From contig ML986751.1 of NCBI GenBank assembly GCA_010094045.1, positions 20,965 to 84,964 of the forward strand: DNA of 64,000 nt, read 5' to 3'. The DNA comes from Lojkania enalia (Eukaryota > Ascomycota > Dothideomycetes > Pleosporales). A model generated the notes under the pieces. That model was not told the origin of the DNA and did not search any database. It saw nothing but the letters and a program-made list of their open reading frames with translations. The translations under genes were made by a program, and so were the position numbers. Below, one piece after another: positions 26,116 through 39,090 of the stretch (position 1 is its first letter; the number at the start of each line of letters is the position of its first letter).

Positions 26116-29100
26116 ATACAGTTCTGCTGGGACGCACAGACGCTCGAACCGAGGGTACAACACTATATCCATAGCAGGAAGACCCGCATACAAGTAAGCA
26201 GAACAGCGCCATTACTAGAGGATATCAAGAACTATCTCTACTATCTACCCGAGCACTATATTCTGATATGTAAGGAACACGCAACTGCTATATTAAATAT
26301 TAATACACATCTACAGCACTATTATAGTATAATAATAGAGCAGAGGAGGGTAATCGTCGAGTATGCTCGTTAGTAGCTGATCAGACCAGTAAAGGACGTC
26401 CAGCTGCCCGCACCGTTCAGGCAACCGATACTAGAATTAGGAAAGCCGCTAAATAGGTTCTGGTGCAAGCAATCTAAGTGCTATATTACTACTAATATTA
26501 ACGCGCTACGTATACATCTAAAGAAGAAGTATAAGTAGGCGTAGATAGGCGATAAAAGCAGGCTCTATTAGAAGGTTAAGGTATAGACGTTCTTTCGGGC
26601 TGGCGGGCTGTAGTAATATTTTATTGTTGATGTAGGTAGCCGTAACTATAAGCTGGCTATTCCTTATGCAGAGGCTGATATTGTGCGTAATCAGTTAGCC
26701 AGGTTTAAACTTACGAAGTAGAGGGAAGAAGAGAAGGTATAGGTTATGGATGCGGAGGCAGCGAAGACCGACAAGACCGGGTGGTTTAAGTAGATAGGGT
26801 GGCTGGAGCATCTAGCGAAGCGGAATCGAGTGCATCTCGCACATCAGATCTAGCTGCCCGACTGAGGCGAGGCGAAACTTTAGCAGGCGGTAAAGTTGGT
26901 TGAGCTATTAGTTAAGTAGAGTATTAGAGGGTTATTATCGCTCGCGTGAGAGACGAGACGGTAGTTTAGGAGCGCTTAGTAATACGAGGTAGATAGGCGT
27001 CCGCTCGCTCGACTGCAGAACCCTAAGAGTCAGGTAGTATACGCCAGCTATATTGTTAAGTTCGTCTGCTACTTTTTCTGTATTATTGCTGATGAAGAAG
27101 CTTAGGCTGTATAGTTTAGCTGTAGTAGTAACGGCGATAATAGTAATAATAATAGTATAGCGTTAGATAATAGCGCGAGTTCTGGGTCTGGTAGGGCCGG
27201 AAGTAGTACTGATGGCGACAATGATAGCGATGGCGGCCCCTGTTGTAGGCACCGTAGGAAGAAAGAGGTAGATTAGATGGAAGACGCGCGCGAGCTATTC
27301 TATTAGTAAGGTAAGTAGAAGGAACTGGCGATGGTGCTGTGGGTTATATTGGATAGGGATAGTAAGGACGCTTAGCTTAGGGTACTGCTAGATGTACTTA
27401 CATTATTCATTTTTTAATTAACAGGCGATCGGCTATTTAGCAGCAGGCTTATCTATTTTCTCGCCGTGCTAGGGATTGACGCTAAGATAGACCGCTTACG
27501 CACGGCGAAGAACTACTCGTATATACTAGCTGGCGTAGTATACTACGTGCGCGTGCTAGATGTAGAGAAGCTGCTTCCGGCGGCGGAGCGCGACGAGCAG
27601 ACGGACGAGGACCGGGAGTATTTTCTGCTTATGCGGCGGAAGTTTCTAGCTGACGGATCGTTTAGTCTAATAAGTGAGATAATCAGCTTACTAGCGTATA
27701 GGAAGTTTGTTGCGCTGACGGCTGGTAATTCGGATAACACTTACTGGTTAAAGGATAAGAAGACGTTCTATCTTAACGGCCGGCTAATCTACATCAGCTA
27801 GTTCCGCAAGATAGCGCAGGACATGGTGGCTGAGGTAGAGGAGATGCTCTAGCAGGAGCTGTGTTGGACGGCTAGAGCTGAGGACCGGTTTACTATCTGG
27901 CTGGAGCAGCTTATTAACGACGTTACGTTCACGCGGCGGGGTGTATCTTTTATCTATTATCGTAATAATCGGCTTAACGACGGGCTTAAATAGATGCTTA
28001 CTCAGGCTAGGCAGATGGAAGCTGGTCAGCGGCTCTAGTCAAGAGACGGCTTATAGAGCAAGTGGCGGGTGAAGTAGTACTTGCGGCAGGTAGATCGCTT
28101 CTTAGAACTGCTGATAGTTAGCGTGTATATAACTTCAGGGCAGCCTAGACAAGAGTTAGAGATTACGACGATACGACATTATAATAGGGTGCTACAGGAC
28201 TGTAATATCTTCGTGGTAGACGGGCAGATTATAATAGTAGTCTACTATTACAAATCGCAATCCTAGTAGGATAAGCTGAAGGTAGTACCGCGCTTTCTAC
28301 CGCCGCGGCTAGGGCAGGTAATAGCAGTATACTTGGCTTACGTGCAGCCGTTTCAGGAGTATTTAAATGTCGAGGTGCTTAGCGGCGGCTTTAGCAACTA
28401 CGTATAGGCGGATTAATATAGGCTATAGAAGACGGACTAACTGACGCGCGTGCTCAAGCGCGAGACTGGTAAACGGGTAGGCGTTGAGCTGTATACACTA
28501 GACTACCGACACGCGGCTATTAGTATTAGTAGAGAAGTGGTTGGAGAGTCGTTCAGTAAAGGATATCAGGATGAGATAGGGGAAGTCGAAGAAGCTGAAG
28601 TAGATAAGGAGGGAGAGAGTATACTAGAGCTATAGAGCGTGCGGACGACGCAGATAGGGATTGGGAACTATAGTATACCGATCGATATTATTAAGCATCT
28701 TAGCGTACGCTCGATCGAGGCGTTCCGGCCGCTTAGTATACTGTAACATCGCTTCTTAGGGCTTAACGGGGGTAAAGAGACACCGGAGGCAAGGTGGACA
28801 GGTAGTCGAGGCTGGACTAGGGTAAGGAAGCGGCGGCGGTGTAACGGCGATAGTAAAGGGCTTATAGTACGAGGAAAGGAGGCGCGGGTTTAAAGTAGAA
28901 GGGAGAAAGGGCTTTAAAAGGCGATGCAGCAGGTGCTTAGGTAAGAAGAGGTCAGCTTCCGCTCAGCCGAGCAAGAGCAAGCGATGCATGCGGTACTAGG
29001 CGGGTAGATGCCGCTCGTTGTGGTGCTCTTAACCAGTAGGGGGAAGAGCTTGCTATTTACCGTGCTAGCTTGCTTGGATCGATACGGGGTGACGGTAGTA

Positions 29101-30535
29101 GTGGTGCCGTACCGGGCGCTTATTAAGAACTTGGTCAAGCGGATTCGAGAGAGTAGGATCAACTATATAGAGTAGAAGCATGGCGAGAGCAATCTAGCAG
29201 CGGTAGTAGTAGTTAGCGCAGATGTGGCGGGCGATGTGACGAGTAATAGGAATTTTATTAGCTACGCGGGGATGTTTAATAGTAAGGGGCTACTGCGGCG
29301 GATTGTAGTGGACGAGTATCATCTTATCTTTACGTCGAGCGACTGGCGGCCGAAGCTAGCGAAGCTGAAAAATCTACGGCTGCTACCGTACCCGGTAGTA
29401 CTGCTTACGGCAACACTACCGCCGGTGCGAGAGGCCGAGCTAGGAGAGAGCATGCTGGTTCAGTATGTAACGTACGTCCGAGCGAGTATAGTACGGCCGA
29501 ATACGCGATATTTGGTGTCGTAGTACAAGCAGGGGTAGGCACAGGAGATGGCGTTAGTAATATATCGGCGGCAGGTGCAGCGGCTTAGGAAACGAAGGGA
29601 GAAAGGGGTAGTATACTGCCGCAGTAAAGCGCAATATAAAGCGATAGCTAAAGTACTAGACAGTAGGTACTATCACGCTGGAGATGTAGAGCGAGCTAGG
29701 CAGTTAGAGGAATAGCTTAAAGAAGGTGGGCTTATAGTAGCTACGTCGGCGTTGGGCACAGGGGTAGATTTCCCAGGGATCGTGTTTATACTACACGTAG
29801 GGATGCTATAGAGTATAATTGACTTCGCTTAGGAGAGTAGGCGCAGCGGGTAGGCAGGCGAGCGGGTGGATTCGGTGATTCTCGTAGAGGAGGGCGAGGT
29901 GGAGCGAAGGATGGAATAAAAGGGGGAGGAGCTGGACGTGCAGGCGATAGGGAGGTTTATTATAGACGGTGGGTGTCGGCGAGGGCTGATAAGCAGCTAT
30001 CTCGACGGGAAGCAGGTGAGCTGTAACGATATTAAGTCAGCTGGATGTGACCGATGCGGAGAGGGCATTAGTGAGTGGCAGGATGGGCAGCATAAGGTAA
30101 GCTTGGCGTGGCAGCAGGTTTAGGAGGTGCTGGAGGAGCTACGCGAAGGATGCGCGGTGTGCTGGATAATAGAAGAAGTAGAGACGGAGGAATAGCAGAG
30201 GTATAAGACGATACAGTGCACGGCGTAGTCTAGGATGAGTAGGGTTGAGCTGGACAGATTTCGGATGGGAATGCGCGATGGGGGAGGGAGTTATAGCTGC
30301 CGGCGATACTGGGTTAGTTAGAAGTACTGTGCAACTGGGTTAGATATAAGCAATCAATGTTAGTAGCCAAATATAATAGTACTGCTAGCTCGGGCGGCAG
30401 CGGAGGTTGAGGAGGGGGCTCAGATAATCCGACAGTATAGCTACTCAGGGGAACTTGGTAGGGATTGGAAGGCGTATGCAAAGTAGTTAGGGAAGAGGTA
30501 CTCTCAACGGGTTTGGGGAGAGTATTTTAGTAACG
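26116..30535 (+). pseudogene. orsD (DUF3505-like)/RecQ-like helicase gene, copy 4, nearly full length
   Basis: One frame without indels or introns runs about 1470 codons from an ATA at 26116 to the assembly gap, broken only by RIP-type stops. The N-terminal DUF3505/orsD-like part (about 26220-26640) has a zinc-finger-like CKQSKCYITT. A conserved middle region follows (27400-28700). The superfamily 2 RecQ-like helicase domain spans about 28970-29900: motif I TSRGKSLL (family GGGKS; two glycines lost), motif II VDEYH (family DECH), motif III TATLPP, and motif VI ESRRSG-stop-AGE. A cysteine-bearing CDRCGEG segment follows at 30046-30066. Many fungi carry multiple such genes, often sub-telomeric. 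The altered P-loop and stops make it non-functional. The C-terminus probably lies in or near the gap. Confidence 0.85.
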
Positions 30536-30960
30536 NNNNNNNNNNNNNNNNNNNNNNNNNNNNNNNNNNNNNNNNNNNNNNNNNNNNNNNNNNNNNNNNN
30601 NNNNNNNNNNNNNNNNNNNNNNNNNNNNNNNNNNNNNNNNNNNNNNNNNNNNNNNNNNNNNNNNNNNNNNNNNNNNNNNNNNNNNNNNNNNNNNNNNNNN
30701 NNNNNNNNNNNNNNNNNNNNNNNNNNNNNNNNNNNNNNNNNNNNNNNNNNNNNNNNNNNNNNNNNNNNNNNNNNNNNNNNNNNNNNNNNNNNNNNNNNNN
30801 NNNNNNNNNNNNNNNNNNNNNNNNNNNNNNNNNNNNNNNNNNNNNNNNNNNNNNNNNNNNNNNNNNNNNNNNNNNNNNNNNNNNNNNNNNNNNNNNNNNN
30901 NNNNNNNNNNNNNNNNNNNNNNNNNNNNNNNNNNNNNNNNNNNNNNNNNNNNNNNNNNNN
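30536..30960. other. Assembly gap (425 N)
   Basis: A run of N separates the moderately GC helicase copy from the AT-rich Gypsy A element. The end of the helicase gene, the left LTR of element A and the remaining 3' part of element B1 are expected here or beyond, so the true gap may be much larger than 425 bases. Confidence 1.
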
Positions 30961-33900
30961 CTACTAGTTATATAGTACTTCTACCTTCTCTAAATTAACC
31001 TTAAAGCTTTTATTTAAAAGGATATAGCTAAGATATTTAGTTTAGGTACTATAAAATTCGCTCTTTTTAATATTAACTTATAACCCTACTTAATATAATC
31101 TTTTAAGAATTTTCTTAACATAGATAGTATATATTACCTCGTCTTTAGAGTAGATAAGAATATTATCTAGATAAGTAATATAAAAGTTATCTAAGTAGTT
31201 AATTAGTATATTATTTATATAGTACTAGTAAGTTACTAGACTATTATATAATTTAAAAGGTAGAATTTTATATTTATAGGTTCTATATTAAGTTTAAAAG
31301 GTAGTATATTCTTTAAAACTAGAATCTATTCTAACCCTATTAAAAGCCACATAAATATTAAACTTAGTAAAAATTACTACTTTAGTAGATCTAGATAGAA
31401 GTTTATATATATATAGTATTAGATATATATTTTTATAGGTAAGAGTATTAAGTTTATAATAATCTATATAGATATATAGGTTACTATTAGGTTTATAAAT
31501 ATAAAGGATTAAAGATATAAAAGAGCTCTAACTCTACTTAATATACCTATTCTATAGATTATCTATAATATACTTTTTAGTTGCTTCTAGCTCCTTAATA
31601 TTCTACTTATATAACAGGCTATAACTATTAGAGAGAGGTTCTATAAAAATAATCTTATAATTATAAGAGTAGTATTCTAGTAATTAATAAGCTGTAGTTT
31701 TACTAAATATATTCTAATATCTATAATATTTAGATAGTAATTGGAGATTTACTAGTACTTTATTTTTAGCCTCGTCTTCTAGCTCTAGAGCTTACTTATC
31801 TTTAATTAGCTACTCGATTTTATATAGAAACGTAGAGAAAAACTTATTCTTTTTCCTCTTTATATTAAAGTAGAAAGTATTAGCTATAATAAGAGCGATA
31901 GTAGAAGAATAGATTTTCTTTAGATTAGATTTAAACTTTATTATATACAGGTATATAAGAGATTAATATAGTTTTAGTAGTCTTAGTAGACCCTTAATAT
32001 AATAGATAGTTAGACTATAAAACTACTAATACTAGTTCTTTTCCTATAGAGTATTATATTACTAGATATCTAATTGTACCTTCTTATTATATACTAGTTA
32101 AGTTAATTATATAAGAAGAGAAGGTAAAGAATTATAAGTAGTAGGATATTTAGAGGGTTATATAATCTAATTCTTATCCGTATTTAGCTAGAGTTAAATA
32201 TAATATAACTATTTAATACTAATAATATAATTCTAAATATCTAGATCTATAATAATAAATAAGTAGTTTTAGATAGTTCTTGTATTAATTTATAGGTATA
32301 AGTAGATATACTAATTAACTAAAGTTTAGATTTAGTCCTAAAAACCTTTAATAGTAATTTTAAAGAGTAAACGCTATATTAATATATATAGAGCTTAAAA
32401 GAGTAATCTAACTATTATAGAATTAAAAAATAGAAAGCTTTAAATACTAGTATTAATAAAAACGTTTAGTTATATACTAATACTTTTTAAATATAGAATA
32501 GTAGAGATTTAGAAATACTTTCCTCTATATAAATATAATAAATTAATATTTAATAAGTTATATTTACTTCAGTTTAAAATAGAGAGTTTTTCTAGACGTT
32601 TCTATTTCCTATCTAAAAACTATATAGATAGTACTTATTTATATTTAGAAACTCTTCTTCTTTAATCTTTTCTTATTTAACCTCTATTTTTTATACTCTA
32701 AAGACTATATATTTATTTATAAAATATTCTAGTTTACTATAATTATAGTAATTACCTAGGGTTATATACCTTTTAAGTATAGAAGTCTTATTAGGTTATT
32801 AGAGAGTAATTATAGTAGAATAAGGTGTTAATACTAGAGTAGATTAGAGTAGTATTAGATTATAAGTTACTTTAGATAAACCTTTAAAAGCCTTCTAATA
32901 CCGATTTAAATTTATTTTAGCTACTACCTATAGACTAATAGTTCGTTCTAGAAGGTTAGAAATACTCCTCCTTTCTATATTATAAGCTATTAAGTAGGCG
33001 ATTATAGTATTAAAAAAGCCTTTCTATATAAGCTTAAAGCTAAAGTTTAGTATTTTTAGGCTGAGGAGAATCTTATTCTATAGGTAGAAAAACTACTTAG
33101 ATTAGGATACGAATCCTCTAATAGCTATACTAATAAAGTAAGCTTTAAAAGTTAGGAATACTTCTCTCTTATTTATCCTTAAGATCTAAAACGCTTATTA
33201 TACTTCTATCTCTTTATTACCTATAATAAAATATAATTATAGAAGCGAAATTATTTCTTTAATATTCTTAAACTAATACTAGTCTAATTTAGCTAGGTAT
33301 TTTAGCTCTAGATACTCTTTTATAGTACTAGAAGTATATCTCTATACTAATACTATATATATATACTCTATTTAATAGTAATCTATATTACTCTTAAGTC
33401 GGTCTAAGATTAAAGCTTACTATTATTTAAATATAGGTTTACTACTATCTATAAGACTTTTAATCTTAGATATATATTTAGTAAAATAGGTTTAAAGGAG
33501 TTTAAAGGTAGCTAAAAAGTTTCTTACTAGAGGAGTTATAAAAGTTTCTTAATATATTATTAGTACTAATTTAGTAGTTTATAGAGGTTAATTAGAACTA
33601 ATAGTTCTCTATTATATTAAGTATATAATCTTCTCTTACAAAATTGCAATTTATTTCTTAAGGGTTAGTTTACTTTAATTTTCTTTTAAATTAGATAGGT
33701 TTTTTACTACTAGCTCTATAAAAAGGGGTCCGCCTATTATAGGACCCTCTATAAGAGGTAATAGTTATTCTATATATATAGATATAAGTTTACTCTTACT
33801 ACAACTTACGCGTATATTAATTCTAGTATAGGAATTAGAAGGTAAATTATAGTTAGATATCGGCGGTTACTTCTAATTCTAATAGGTTATTAGTAGTCTC

Positions 33901-34445
33901 TAAGTTTCTACTTAGGTATACTCTATATAGCTTTTCTAAAGGCAATCCTAATTATAAAGGATAGGAAGTTCTAAACCTAAAAACTTTAGTTAATAGAAGG
34001 TTTCTAAGATTTTATCTAGATAACTAAATAATTTAATATAATAGTATATAAGTATTATAACTTAAATTAAATTAGATATATTTTAGACTTAAATATATTT
34101 AAATAAATAATTAATATAATATTATTAAAGAGGCTATTATTAATAATATTAAGTTTTTCTATATAATATAATAGCGTAGGTAAGATAATAGATCTAAATA
34201 TAGTACAAATCTACTTAGAGGTATATAAGAATATATAGGGGTTTAGAGACCTAAGAATTCTATTAATACTTATAGGCTTTATATAAAAGAATATAGAAAA
34301 ACTACTAAACTACTTATAAGAGAGTATATAACTATATATAGATAGGAAAAGGGGTAGAACTAGGGGTAGAATAAGATAAGTAAAAAGCTTTAGGATAAGA
34401 TTATATATAAAACTTTTTATAGTACAATTTCTTTATATTATTATA
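30961..34445 (-). mobile_element. Ty3/Gypsy retrotransposon A, RIPed, 3' part lost in the gap
   Basis: On the minus strand it begins with a 279-bp LTR (34167-34445), then a leader of about 600 bp that also occurs at 63418-64000. A gag zinc-knuckle relic follows near 32707-32760 (the Cys codons now read Tyr: YNYSKLEYFINKY). Reverse transcriptase lies at 31150-31700, with YLDNILIYS at about 31150-31185 for the catalytic YLDDILIYS. Gag before RT is normal; integrase and the second LTR are lost in the gap. It abuts element B1 at 34446 in the middle of B1's pol, so A inserted into B1. Confidence 0.8.
34167..34445 (-). repeat. LTR of Gypsy A (279 bp)
   Basis: On the minus strand it starts TATAATAATATAAAGAAATT and ends CTATTATA. 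Two other copies, at 44427-44705 and 63139-63417, are also exactly 279 bp. These show the unmutated TG start (TGTAATAATGCG) and confirm both edges. Confidence 0.85.
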
Positions 34446-37400
34446 CTTTCTATCTTTATTTTACTAACTTAAGTAAGCGCTTATTATTTTATCTAAGGTA
34501 TTAGTTTCTACTTAGAATTACTTCTCTAAATCTAATATTCTTAATATTAATACTAAAGTAAAGCAGGCTTTTAGTTTTTTAAAGGCTTTTTATTATACTT
34601 CTTATTATTTAAACTCTTTTTCTTTCTTAGTAATCTCTATTAAAGATACTACTACTCTAAAGTACCTACTTATAAATTTTCTATAGAAATTTATAAAGTT
34701 TAAGAAGGATTAAACTTATTTAACTAAAGTAAATATTAGCTATTCTAGTATTATTTTAACCTTTTCTTATTCTATTTTAATACTATCTCTAGATATCTAA
34801 AATCCTAAGAACTCTATTCCTATTTTATAAAACTCGTATTTTTCTAAAGCTATAAATAACTTATATTCTTATAGTTTTACTAATACTTTTCTAATATATT
34901 CTTTATACTCTTTTAGTAATCTATTTATATAGACTAGAATATTATCTAGATATACTATTATAAATATATCTAAGTATTCTTTTAACGTGTTATTTATAAC
35001 TACTTAGAAGGTTACTAGTATATTTATAAATCTAAATAGTATTACTAGATACTTAAAAAAACCTTCTCTTATTTTAAATACTATTTTCTATTTATAGCTC
35101 TCCTTTATCTAAATTTAATAGTATCCTTCCCTTATATTAAACTTTATAAACTACTTAGCTCCTTATAACTAATTTATAAGTTCTATTATCTTAGATAATA
35201 GGTATCTATTTTTCTTAGTTATATTATTTAATTATCTATAGTTTATATATAATTTTAATTTACTATTCTTCTTAAGTATAAATAGTATTAGTAATACTAT
35301 TTTATTCTAGCTTAGTTCTATATACCCTCTTACTAAATTCTTTTAGGTATACTTTCTAAGTTCTTCTCTTTATTCTTAGTTTAAGTTATATATTAGACTA
35401 GATTTTAGTTTCTTTTTATTTTTAATAATAATCTTATAGTTATATTTCTTATATTTAAGTAATCTTCTATTCTCTACTTCTTTATATAGCTCTATAAATT
35501 CGCTATAATCCTCTTAAATTTCTTAAAATATACTTTTATTCTATAGTTTCTTATATACTTTTTAAACTATAATAATATCTAATATCTATTTTATCTTTTT
35601 AAAATATTTAACTATTATAGCTACTAATACTCTCTATATTAACTATAGACCTAAAAGATACTTTATTCTATACTATTCTACTACCTGTTCTATTTTAAAG
35701 TAGTTTTATAACTTATAAACTATCTCTTACTACTAATCTACTCTAGAATTATATTTAGCTAGCTAGTCTATATCTAGTAATATATTAAATTTTCTTAGGT
35801 TTATAATATTAATAGTCTTTATATTAGTATATTCTATAATATTAAATATTTACTTCTTAGTTTCTATTAGTATAACTCTTCTACTATAATCTATTAGCTT
35901 ATCGTCTACTAGGTATATTATATAAAGTACTACTTTTTCCCTCTACTCTATATTATTCTTATAAATCTATTATACTAATATAAATATATTTAAAACTCTA
36001 CTATTAAATAGTATTTTAAACTTCCTTCTATTAAATTCTACTTAAAGTACTATATATAAAGGTACTATACTAGTAACCCTTCTAATAGCTTTCCTACCCG
36101 GTTTCTTAATATAGCTATTACTTTAAGGGCTACTTAGTTTTTTAACTAAGATAGAAAGAACTCTACTTTTTCTTTTTCTCCTCTATATAGTAAATATTCG
36201 TCTATATTATACCTTATCTATAGTTCTTAGGTATAAGCAGCCTTTACCTATTTACTATATATCTTATACTTCTATTTTAAGAAATACTATTACTATTTAA
36301 TTAGTTAGTAATCTTTATCTAATTCTTACTATTTAAGTACCTTAACTATATTTTAATAGTACTAGTATCTAATTATATATTATTTCTAGTTTAAAGCTTT
36401 ATATTCCTCTAAATATATATTATTTTTAAAATATTTCTCCTCTTTAAATATATTTACTTCTGTTATCTTACAAGCTATAATATTAAACCGTCTTTTAATA
36501 TCTCTCTATATCTCTTTTACCTCTAAAACTAACTTTTTTTAACTTTTTAACTTCTATAATAATTTTACTAAACTAGTATAAATATTCTATTTTAAGGTAA
36601 ATTGGACTTTTATAAATCTAATAGTACCTATTTTCTATATAATCTTCTATTTTATCTTAAAATAGTAAGATTTTTAGTAATAATTATATATCTATTCTTA
36701 GTTATACTTCTAACTTTATTTTAATACTCTTATATATTAAGTAATTATCCTAATAACAACTAGTCTAATCTTTTTTACAGCTATTTTTATAGGGTAATAT
36801 ATATTTCCCTTTCTTACCGTTTACTTATTTTATAAAGTAGCTTTAATATATTTTTTATATATACTTAAATATTTCTTTATTTATAACTTTTCCTACTAAT
36901 TTTACTATAGTTTCTAATATATTCTAGCTATCTTAGAATATTACTTCTTTAAATAGTATATTCTAATATTCTTAAGAATATAGTTTTATTTAATAAGTTT
37001 TATTATAAATCTAGTACTTCTTTTACTTTATTTTTTCTAGGATTAACGTACTATTAAGTCTTAGTATATCTAGTAGATACTTTATATATCTAATAACTAC
37101 CGCTACCCTTCTTAGTTATAGTTAATAATTACTTTCTTCTTTTACTAAGTAGTATATTTTATATCTATTATTTATATAATATATCTAGTACTATATTAGT
37201 TATTAGTATCTATTAATATATTACGTATTTATTATTTAGGCCTCTTTCTTCTTATTTAAATATTCTTTTATATAGTATCCTTTTTATTTATATAGAAAAT
37301 ATACTTTTTCTTTAAGCTTTTCTTTCTTAAAATTACTTATCCTTAATTATTAGTAGCTTTTTCTTTTATTCTTTTTAACTTTTCTTAGGACTATTAGATT

Positions 37401-38221
37401 ACTATTTTATAGTACCGTCTTATTCTCCTTTTTAGTTGGCACAAATATTTACAGCTAAGATTATTTTTCTATCTCCTACTTATATTAATAGTTATTAATC
37501 TTAACTACTAATTTAATTATTTCTAATAGCTTTATTAACCTTTCTTTTCTAACTAGGTTGTCTTTAATCTTATCTTTAAGTCCTTTATAGAAGATTCCTA
37601 CTAATATACTATTATTCTATTCTAGTCTAGTACTAAGTTTCTAAAATTCTATAGTATAATCTATTACTCTCTTAATTTAGATTAGCTTCAGTAGTTTTCT
37701 TTATACTTTCTACTTTATATCTACTTCTCTAAAGACGTTTTAAACCCTATCTTTAAATTCTTTCTAACTTTTAAAGAGTTTATTTATAGATTTTCTAGTC
37801 TTTTTTATATTACCTCTATTTTCTAGTTAATTAACTATAAATAGTTTAGCTTATACTAGTAGTATCTTTTCTATATTTATTATTGCAGCTAAAATCTTAT
37901 CTTTATTTAAAAAGAAGGTTATATTATTAAATTTAAAGTATAGCTCTATTAATATAAGAAAAGGGTTAATATATTTTTTCTTACTATTAAACTTTTTTAG
38001 TAAAGCTATCTTGACTTATACTTATTATTTAGCTTTAGCTAGGTTAGTTTTAACTATAACTAGCTTATATTATATTTATATAATATAAATCTTCTATTTC
38101 TATACTTTTTATACTATAGCTTTTTCTAGAACTTATAGCCTTTAGATTATTATAACTTAACTTTATAATATAGTAGATATCTTTAAATAGTTCCTATTCT
38201 CTTAATATTAGATAGTTATTA

Positions 38222-38338
38222 TATTACTAACCTATATACTACTAGTATATATAATAACCGCTATTATAGTTATATATATATTAGGATTTAATTTATATTA
38301 GATTAGTTAAAAGGGGTAGCTTTAATAAAGAAAAAGTA
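38222..38338 (-). repeat. LTR of B1, first piece (117 bp)
   Basis: It begins TATTACTAACCTATAT, matching TGTTACTAACC of the intact B LTR at 46348. It stops at the AAGTA target copy of element C (38334-38338) and resumes at 44839 with GAGTATTAGG. Confidence 0.8.
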
Positions 38339-38641
38339 TATTATAGATACTTACGCGTAGTTAATTAATCGTACTTTAGATAGTTAACTCTATTATTACG
38401 TACTATATATAAATATTAAAATATTATATAAAGAATAGAAATATCTATATTATATAGGTTTTTATAGAAGCTAGGTTTATACTACTATATAGGCTAGCTA
38501 GGTTAGTAAAACCTTCCTCTATTATAGTTAAAATAAGTCGGTTATATTCTAGCTAACAGCTAATAGCTATTACTAGCAGCTAGTTTAGGTATTATAGTAA
38601 GAGTAGTATAAGTGTAGAGGTATTATAGTATTACTATAATA
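38339..38641 (-). repeat. Left (3') LTR of element C, 303 bp
   Basis: It starts TATTATAGATACTTACGCG and ends TACTATAATA. The ends fit a RIPed TGTTA...TAACA inverted terminus. The right copy starts TATTACAAATATTTATAT. Confidence 0.85.
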
Positions 38642-38739
38642 GTACCCCTCTTTTAGTTATAAGCTCCTATAAGTTAAGTTTTTATATTATATTCGGGTTA
38701 TTTATAATTAAGTAGTAGTTATTAATACTAGTATTAGTT

Positions 38740-39090
38740 AAGATTATAGGTATATTAGCGCGATTAGTTATTATTATATAGTAGTACTATACTAGAGATT
38801 AGGTCGGTTTAGTTTATATAGTAGTATTATACTAAAGATTAGGTTAGATTATAGGTATATTAGTATAATTAGTTATTATTATATAGTAGTATTATACTAG
38901 AGATTAGATCAGTTATATATATATCAGCGCGACTAGTAGTTAATAATAGTATTATATTAGAGATTAGGTTAGATTATAGGTATATTAGCACGATTAGTTA
39001 TTATTATATAATAGTACTATATTAGAGATTAGGTTAAATTATAGGTATATTAGTATAACCAGTTATTATTATATAGTAGTACTATACTAA
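38740..39090 (-). repeat. Tandem repeat of ~62-66 bp in the 3' region of element C
   Basis: The block GATTATAGGTATATTAG, followed by a conserved TTATTATTATATAGTAGTA and TATACTAGAGATTAGG, recurs near 38742, 38847, 38972 and 39037, with shorter variants between. It lies between the chromodomain end of pol and the 3' LTR. No coding role is evident. Confidence 0.65.

Noticed and set aside
27543..29162. Minus-strand open frames at 27543-27740 and 28914-29162.
   Set aside because: They lie antisense to the long helicase frame of copy 4 and have no family features.
1..30535. In-frame TAG codons throughout might point to stop-codon reassignment (TAG = Gln).
   Set aside because: CA and TG are depleted on both strands including non-coding LTRs, conserved Cys, Gly and catalytic residues are also lost, and the intact gene at 61349 uses a normal code. 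RIP explains it.
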